Origin: an uncultured Bryobacterales bacterium
GTDB taxonomy: Bacteria; Acidobacteriota; Terriglobia; Bryobacterales; Bryobacteraceae
Reading direction: 5' to 3'
Assembly: GCA_937959285.1 (NCBI GenBank)
Contig: CALGAR010000122.1
Coordinates: 1 to 62,653 of the forward strand
Length of the DNA: 62,653 nucleotides
In this document: positions 58,690 through 62,653 of the stretch, piece after piece
How positions within the stretch are numbered: the stretch's first letter is position 1
Layout: each line of letters opens with the position of its first letter
Program-made: the position numbers and the translations under genes
Notes under the pieces: generated by a model
What the model was told of the DNA's origin: nothing
Database searches by the model: none
The model's input: the letters and a program-made list of their open reading frames with translations, nothing else

Positions 58690-58719
58690 AGTGTAACAGA
58701 GCCCGGATATTGACGTCAA
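58690..58719 (-). promoter_or_regulatory. Candidate rpoB promoter
   Basis: On the minus strand TTGACG (58719-58714) is followed after 18 bases by TACACT (58695-58690), a good sigma-70-like match. A transcript from it would have a leader of about 350 bases before rpoB. Inference. Confidence 0.5.
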
Positions 58720-58762
58720 TTACACTCACCAGCCCCGCTTAGGCAAGTTCCCTCAGGGCATG

Positions 58763-58785
58763 GCGGCAGAGACTGGCTCTGCCGC
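58763..58785 (-). terminator. Hairpin after rplL, possible attenuator
   Basis: GCGGCAGAG and CTCTGCCGC form a perfect nine-pair stem with a five-base loop, 25 bases after the rplL stop. No U-tract follows. In E. coli a partial terminator sits at the same place between rplL and rpoB, so an attenuator or processing site is plausible. Confidence 0.5.
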
Positions 58786-58809
58786 AAAGCTTGCAGGGTT
58801 GGCCAAAGT

Positions 58810-59193
58810 TTACTTTACTTCGACAGTTGCGCCCGCGTCGGTGAACTTCTTCTTGATCGCCTCGGCTTCTTCCTTGCTCACGCCCTCTTTGATTGGCTTC
58901 GGAGCACCGTCAACGAGGTCCTTCGCTTCCTTCAATCCGAGGCTGGTGACCTCACGGACAGCTTTAATGACGTTAATCTTGTTTGCACCCGCAGAGGTCA
59001 GAATGACAGTGAACTCCGTCTTCTCCTCAGCTGCCGGTGCAGCCGTTGCAGCGGGGCCCGCGGCCGGAGCCGCTGCCACAGCAGCAGCCGCCGCCGATAC
59101 GCCAAATGCCTCCTCAATGCCCTTCACGAGCTCGGCCGCTTCGAGCAGCGTCAAGCCCTTGATCTGTTCCAGAATTCCGTTTACGTCCGCCAT
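58810..59193 (-). CDS. rplL: 50S ribosomal protein L7/L12
   Basis: This 127-residue protein is the L7/L12 stalk subunit that contacts translation factors. It has the N-terminal dimerisation helix (ILEQIKGLTLLEAAELVKGIEEAFG), a long Ala- and Pro-rich hinge (about 37-60) and the globular C-terminal domain ANKINVIKAVREVTSLGLKEAKDLV. It follows rplJ by 82 bases, as usual. Confidence 0.97.
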   Translation of the reverse strand: MADVNGILEQIKGLTLLEAAELVKGIEEAFGVSAAAAAVAAAPAAGPAATAAPAAEEKTEFTVILTSAGANKINVIKAVREVTSLGLKEAKDLVDGAPKPIKEGVSKEEAEAIKKKFTDAGATVEVK

Positions 59194-59275
59194 CTTAATC
59201 TTCCTCTAAAAAATTTCCAGTTGACTCCGTCTGTCGCGAGCGCGCCGGCAGTGACTGCTGCGGCCCCCTCACAAA

Positions 59276-59803
59276 CTAGCTGCGAAACTTGTTCTCCTTT
59301 ACTGCTTCGTTGAGGACGACAGCCAAGTTTCGGGCCACTCCGTTCAACGCCACGGCCAGGCGCTGAGCCGACGAGTTCAGAAGGAACATGACCTGTCCAA
59401 TCAAGTGCTCCTTCGACGGCATGTTCGCCAGGTCGTTGATCGCCTTTACGTCGATCACACGGCCCTCGACCATTCCCGCCTTGAACGTGAACGTCGGGTT
59501 CGCCTTCGCATATGCGGTGAGGGCCTTGGCCAAGGCAACCGGATCGGAGGAGGTGTAGGCTACGGATGACATCCCCCGCAACCCCTGCAACAACTGCTCC
59601 GCCGGCGTTCCCTGCGATGCCTTTTCCGCAATATTGTTCTTTACAACCTTGTACTGTCCCCCGGCTTCCCGGACTGCCTTCCGCAGCTCAAAGTCCTGAG
59701 AGACAGTGAGCTTTTCGAAGCCGGCGACGAAGACGTGCGGCGTCTTCTCAAGTTCCGCCCGCAGATGCTCGAAATCCTTACGTTTTTGTTCGCGACCCTT
59801 CAC
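59276..59803 (-). CDS. rplJ: 50S ribosomal protein L10
   Basis: The 175-residue protein anchors L7/L12 to the ribosome. Recognisable parts are FVAGFEKLTVSQDFELRKAVREAGGQYKVVKN, the conserved KNNIAEKA, LAKALTAYAKANP and the C-terminal helix that binds L12. It begins only 18 bases after rplA, leaving no room for the usual long L10-binding leader. Confidence 0.97.
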   Translation of the reverse strand: MKGREQKRKDFEHLRAELEKTPHVFVAGFEKLTVSQDFELRKAVREAGGQYKVVKNNIAEKASQGTPAEQLLQGLRGMSSVAYTSSDPVALAKALTAYAKANPTFTFKAGMVEGRVIDVKAINDLANMPSKEHLIGQVMFLLNSSAQRLAVALNGVARNLAVVLNEAVKENKFRS

Positions 59804-59821
59804 TTGTTCTCCCTCCCAGGA

Positions 59822-60529
59822 CTATACGGCTTTGACGTTGAAGGTACTCACGTCCACCGGGACGCCAGGCCCCATCGTCGAGCAAACGGTTGCGCTGCGC
59901 ACGTACTTACCCTTCGCCGCAGACGGCTTCGCCTTGATCACTGCCTGGATGAGAGTGCTTGCATTCTCAATGAGCTTTTCTGTTGCGAAACTCGTCTTGC
60001 CGACAGGCGCGTGGATGACCCCGCTCTTGTCGACGCGAAACTCAACCTTACCCGCTTTCACCTCTTGCACCGCTTTCGCTACGTCAACGGTCACGGTACC
60101 GGTCTTCGGGTTCGGCATCAGACCTCGGGGACCCAAAATCTTACCCAGCTTACCGACGGATCGCATCATGTCAGGAGTGGCGATGACAGCGTCATAATCC
60201 AACCAGTTCTCGGACATGATCCGGTTGACGATGTCCTCCCCTCCCACGTAGTCGGCGCCCGCCTCGGCAGCTTCGCGCTGTTTGTCGCCGCCAGCGATCA
60301 CCAGCACACGCATCGATTTGCCCAGTCCGTTGGGGAGCACTACCGTTCCTCTCACCATCTGGTCGGCATGCTTGGGGTCTACGCCGAGGCGCATGTGCAC
60401 CTCAACCGTCTCGTCAAAATTTGCAAACTTGATCTTCTTAACGAGGGGGATTGCCTCTTCAAGCTGGTAGGGACGGTTCTCTACCTGTGCTGCGGCAGAC
60501 TGGTACTTCTTTCCTTTTTTTCTGGCCAT
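59822..60529 (-). CDS. rplA: 50S ribosomal protein L1
   Basis: The 235-residue protein forms the L1 stalk. It shows FANFDETVEVHMRLGVDPKHADQMVRGTVVLPNGLGK near the N-terminus and the GRLMPNPKTGTV-type loop GPRGLMPNPKTGTVT that binds rRNA. Upstream, a 126-base gap separates it from rplK, unusually long, with a possible promoter and a hairpin. Confidence 0.98.
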   Translation of the reverse strand: MARKKGKKYQSAAAQVENRPYQLEEAIPLVKKIKFANFDETVEVHMRLGVDPKHADQMVRGTVVLPNGLGKSMRVLVIAGGDKQREAAEAGADYVGGEDIVNRIMSENWLDYDAVIATPDMMRSVGKLGKILGPRGLMPNPKTGTVTVDVAKAVQEVKAGKVEFRVDKSGVIHAPVGKTSFATEKLIENASTLIQAVIKAKPSAAKGKYVRSATVCSTMGPGVPVDVSTFNVKAV

Positions 60530-60549
60530 GAATCCTCACTGGTGCTAAC

Positions 60550-60574
60550 GGCTCCGCCTCGAAGGGCGTGAGCC
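60550..60574 (-). promoter_or_regulatory. Hairpin in the rplK-rplA gap
   Basis: On the minus strand GGCTC-A-CGCC, a six-base loop, GGCG-GAGCC forms nine pairs with one bulged A, 20 bases before the rplA start. It could be an autoregulatory protein-binding structure (L1 or L10), but no known site was matched. Confidence 0.4.
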
Positions 60575-60611
60575 TCCCAACTGAAGGCGTCTCTCTGCGG
60601 ACGAATCTCTT

Positions 60612-60640
60612 ATTTTACCACTGCTTCAAGCTAGCTGCAA
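60612..60640 (-). promoter_or_regulatory. Candidate internal promoter before rplA
   Basis: On the minus strand TTGCAG (60640-60635) precedes TAAAAT (60617-60612) by exactly 17 bases. A transcript would begin near 60605 and carry the 60550-60574 hairpin in a leader of about 75 bases. The -10 is good, the -35 fair. Confidence 0.45.
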
Positions 60641-60655
60641 TTCCTGGCAGCGTCG

Positions 60656-61084
60656 TTACACCACCTCGACGCCCATGCTTTGGGCGGTACCTTTGACCGA
60701 TCTGATCGCAGCCTGGAGATCGAAACAATTCAGGTCCGGCATCTTCAGCTTGGCGATTTCTTCCACTTGCGCCATGGTGATCCTGCCAACCTTATTCTTA
60801 TTCGGCTCGGCCGATCCTTTTGCAATGTTCACCGCACGCTTGATCAGAACGGGCACCGGCGGAGTCTTGGTGACGAAGGTGAAAGAGCGATCATTGTAAA
60901 TCGTAATGACGACGGGAATGATCAGCCCCTCCTGATCCTTTCCGGAGGTCTTGGCGTTGAAAGCCTTGCAGAACTCCATGATGTTCACGCCCTGTGGACC
61001 AAGAGCTGTACCCACCGGGGGAGCGGGCGTCGCCTTGCCCGCAGGGATTTGCAACTTAACCTGTGCAGTAACCTTCTTTGCCAT
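60656..61084 (-). CDS. rplK: 50S ribosomal protein L11
   Basis: The 142-residue protein binds the GTPase-associated centre. AQVKLQIPAGKATPAPPVGTALGPQGVNIMEFCKAFNA at the start and KTPPVPVLIKRA and PDLNCFDLQAAIRSVKGTAQSMG at the end are typical. It follows nusG by 59 bases. Confidence 0.98.
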   Translation of the reverse strand: MAKKVTAQVKLQIPAGKATPAPPVGTALGPQGVNIMEFCKAFNAKTSGKDQEGLIIPVVITIYNDRSFTFVTKTPPVPVLIKRAVNIAKGSAEPNKNKVGRITMAQVEEIAKLKMPDLNCFDLQAAIRSVKGTAQSMGVEVV

Positions 61085-61143
61085 ACCGATTTCCTGGGAG
61101 TGTCGCCTCCCGTCTCTCTGCCGCCACCCTGTGGCTTAAACCA

Positions 61144-61845
61144 TCAAATCTTTTCTACTTGGAGAAAATCGAGCTCAACGGGCGTATTGCGTCCAAAGAT
61201 CGTCACCAGAACCCGCAGGGTGTTCCGCTCTGCATTGACTTCGTCGACCCGCCCGGAGAAGTTGGCGAATGGACCATCGATGATCCGCACCATCTCGCTC
61301 TTCTCAAACGTGAGTTTGGGCCGCGGACGCTCCGCCGACGTCGCCTGGCGGTACAGAATCTGGTTGACTTCGTCGGACGTCAGCGGCACCGGAGTGTTGC
61401 CGCCTCCAACGAAACCAGTGACGCGGGGCGTCGCTTTAACGGCGTGCCAAAGCTCGTCGTCCATTTCCATTTGAACCAGGACGTAACCGGGATACAGGAG
61501 ACGCTTGCTGGTCACCTTCTTGCCCCCGCGCAGCTCGACCACTTCTTCCGTTGGAATCAGGATCTGGCCGATTCGATGGGCAAAACCAAACGCCTCCGCG
61601 CGGCTGCGGAGGGACTCAGCAACTTTTTGTTCAAAACCGGAGTAGGTGTGAATGATGAACCATCTCATGGAGGAATCTTCCTCAACTTGAGGGATCCCTC
61701 CAGCGGGACGCTCACCCCCCTCTTGAGCCTCGGCAGGTTCCGCGCGCCCCTCTCCCTGAGGAGCCGCCTCAACCCCCTGGTCCTCAGCCGATCCGCCAGA
61801 TTCGCCTTCGGAGTCCGGCCAGTTCACCCTGTCCTGGTCTTCCAT
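61144..61845 (-). CDS. nusG: Transcription antitermination factor NusG with acidic N-terminal extension
   Basis: The standard NusG begins at Met60 (MRWFIIHTYSGFEQKV) with the NGN domain (about 60-150), then a KOW motif (about 178-210, FEKSEMVRIIDGPFANFSGRVDEVN). Before it come 59 residues rich in Glu, Gly and Pro (EGESGGSAEDQG and onward) that read as disordered. An ATG at 61668 with GAGGAAG upstream is an alternative start giving a normal 174-residue NusG. The extended start at 61845 lies nine bases after secE and also has a purine-rich stretch. It couples transcription and translation. Confidence 0.95.
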   Translation of the reverse strand: MEDQDRVNWPDSEGESGGSAEDQGVEAAPQGEGRAEPAEAQEGGERPAGGIPQVEEDSSMRWFIIHTYSGFEQKVAESLRSRAEAFGFAHRIGQILIPTEEVVELRGGKKVTSKRLLYPGYVLVQMEMDDELWHAVKATPRVTGFVGGGNTPVPLTSDEVNQILYRQATSAERPRPKLTFEKSEMVRIIDGPFANFSGRVDEVNAERNTLRVLVTIFGRNTPVELDFLQVEKI

Positions 61846-61854
61846 TTGGCCGCC

Positions 61855-62112
61855 CTACCTCTTAGTAAACGCTTCAAAAATTGTATTGATACCCCGTCCT
61901 AGGACCTGATCGACGAGGGCAAAGTAGGCGGCGAAGAGGAAAACCGCGACGATGACCACGGCCGTGGTAGCCCGGACCTGCTTCCAGCTGGGCCACGTCA
62001 CGCGGCGCATTTCAGCCCGCACTTCCTCGATGTATCCCTTCACCCGCCCCGGCCAATCGGCAATCTTCCGGCTGATCTCCGGGCTCTCCGACATCGTCTT
62101 AACTTCTGCCAT
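61855..62112 (-). CDS. secE: Preprotein translocase subunit SecE
   Basis: The 85-residue SecE has a charged N-terminus and one membrane helix (about 50-70, VVIVAVFLFAAYFALVDQ). The conserved amphipathic segment before it reads EMRRVTWPSWKQV, the family signature. It belongs to the SecYEG channel. The ATG at 62112 is used; a GTG six codons earlier is possible. It stands directly upstream of nusG, as in most bacteria. Confidence 0.95.
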   Translation of the reverse strand: MAEVKTMSESPEISRKIADWPGRVKGYIEEVRAEMRRVTWPSWKQVRATTAVVIVAVFLFAAYFALVDQVLGRGINTIFEAFTKR

Positions 62113-62240
62113 ATCGATCACTTCGCCCACTCAAGGGCATCCCCACCATTCGGACGCATCCGGCCTCACCGACAACCGGGTTAGCTGTAGCGTGAAACAC
62201 AGGAGCCCACATCACCGGCAGACCCGTGGAGACGGAGTGG

Positions 62241-62312
62241 CAGGGGCGGAGGGATTCGAACCCCCACTCGCGGTTTTGGAGACCGCTGGTCTACCGTTAA
62301 ACCTACGCCCCT
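62241..62312 (-). tRNA. tRNA-Trp (CCA anticodon)
   Basis: The 72-base gene folds as a standard tRNA: acceptor stem AGGGGCG with CGCCCCU, an anticodon arm GCGGU-CUCCAAA-ACCGC with anticodon CCA, and a T-arm with UUCGAAU. The discriminator base is G, and CCA is not encoded. It sits between rpmG and secE, the usual place of this tRNA. Confidence 0.95.
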
Positions 62313-62378
62313 CTGAAACCCGCATGTCAAATAGCTTTTTCTATTCTAATTCCAACACGAGCGCAAAAGTCCATAGCG

Positions 62379-62393
62379 CCGGAACACTTCCGG
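62379..62393 (-). terminator. Short perfect hairpin after rpmG
   Basis: CCGGAA and TTCCGG pair around three bases, 22 bases after the rpmG stop, with a four-base T-run about 14 bases further on the minus strand. It may be a weak terminator or processing signal between rpmG and the tRNA. The remaining bases to the tRNA contain a TAGAAT -10-like hexamer. Confidence 0.4.
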
Positions 62394-62414
62394 AACTCAT
62401 GGACTCGCCCGCCG

Positions 62415-62567
62415 CTACTTGGTTTCCCTGTGAAGCTGGTGCTTACGGCAGAACGGGCAGAACTTCTTGAACTCGAGCCGTTCCGTTGTCGTCTTCTTGT
62501 TCTTCGTATTCGTGTAATTTCTCCGCTTGCACTCAGTGCACTGAAATGTGATGATTTCACGCGGCAT
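62415..62567 (-). CDS. rpmG: 50S ribosomal protein L33
   Basis: The 50-residue protein MPREIITFQCTECKRRNY... is a zinc-ribbon L33: CTEC (Cys10, Cys13) and CPFC (Cys37, Cys40) supply four cysteines. The conserved KNKKTTTERLEFKKFCP stretch follows. It is short but unambiguous, and sits nine bases after tuf. Confidence 0.97.
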   Translation of the reverse strand: MPREIITFQCTECKRRNYTNTKNKKTTTERLEFKKFCPFCRKHQLHRETK

Positions 62568-62576
62568 CTTCGTGTC

Positions 62577-62653
62577 CTACTCCAAGATTTCGGTAACGGT
62601 GCCGGCGCCGACGGTACGGCCGCCTTCGCGAATCGCAAAGCGCAAGCCCTTGT
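62577..62653 (-). CDS. tuf: Elongation factor Tu, C-terminal end (truncated by the window)
   Basis: The last 24 codons read KGLRFAIREGGRTVGAGTVTEILE, broken here by position only; the segments FAIREGGRTVGAG and the terminal TEILE match the EF-Tu C-terminus. The gene continues beyond the right edge. It is the first gene of the visible translation cluster. Confidence 0.93.
   Translation of the reverse strand, partial: KGLRFAIREGGRTVGAGTVTEILE

Noticed and set aside
58711..58718. TGACGTCA palindrome as an operator
   Set aside because: Eight-base palindromes occur by chance, and this one overlaps the candidate -35 of rpoB; nothing else supports a binding protein.

Overview
The window is a G+C-rich bacterial chromosome segment, most likely from an acidobacterium of the Bryobacterales/Solibacter type. 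This is inferred from three things: Oar-like TonB-dependent receptors of over 1100 residues with an N-terminal carboxypeptidase-regulatory-like domain, an FG-GAP/ASPIC-UnbV (CRTAC1) protein beside a TPR protein, and many twin-arginine-exported sugar enzymes (TIM-barrel isomerases, Gfo/Idh/MocA oxidoreductase, DUF1080). lpxC indicates a Gram-negative envelope. I see no insertion sequence, prophage, integrase or CRISPR array.

Layout. 1-6844: an HtrA-like protease, then leftward genes for a DUF2911 protein, an exported sugar isomerase, an exported dienelactone hydrolase and DNA polymerase I. 7049-12364: a tightly packed rightward envelope group (lpxC, a CDP-alcohol phosphatidyltransferase, a PH-like membrane protein, a YdcF-like protein, an ABC exporter) ending with an exported isomerase. 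12407-15997: a DinB-like protein, then a coupled trio of lipoprotein, geranylgeranyl-reductase-like flavoprotein and hemL. 16116-21906: M28 peptidase, exported amidohydrolase with a small membrane protein, a DoxX/CxxC redox membrane protein and an M48 protease. 21990-26879: a rightward run of class V aminotransferase, acyl-CoA ligase, PrmA-like methyltransferase and exported enolase-superfamily protein. 33513 down to 26890: a leftward run of Gfo/Idh/MocA oxidoreductase, acyl-CoA dehydrogenase, MeaB, MTA phosphorylase, GT9-like glycosyltransferase and two-domain DUF1080 protein. 33610-38183: glcE-glcF and a REC-PAS-histidine kinase. 49477 down to 38222: a leftward run of TonB receptor, CRTAC1, TPR, membrane protein and BASS transporter, followed by a second TonB receptor.

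49697-62653 is the conserved information-processing cluster, all leftward: tuf (3' end), rpmG, tRNA-Trp, secE, nusG, rplK, rplA, rplJ, rplL, rpoB, rpoC, ending at a clear rho-independent terminator.

The points most worth a second look are the eight-cysteine insertion in RpoB, the TonB/CRTAC1/TPR/membrane/BASS operon, a possible promoter and hairpin between rplK and rplA where the usual rplJ leader space is missing, an acidic N-terminal extension on NusG, a group of genes whose -10-like hexamer sits 6-9 bases before the start codon with no ribosome binding site, and the set of exported sugar-modifying enzymes. All family names come from reading motifs; no database search was run.
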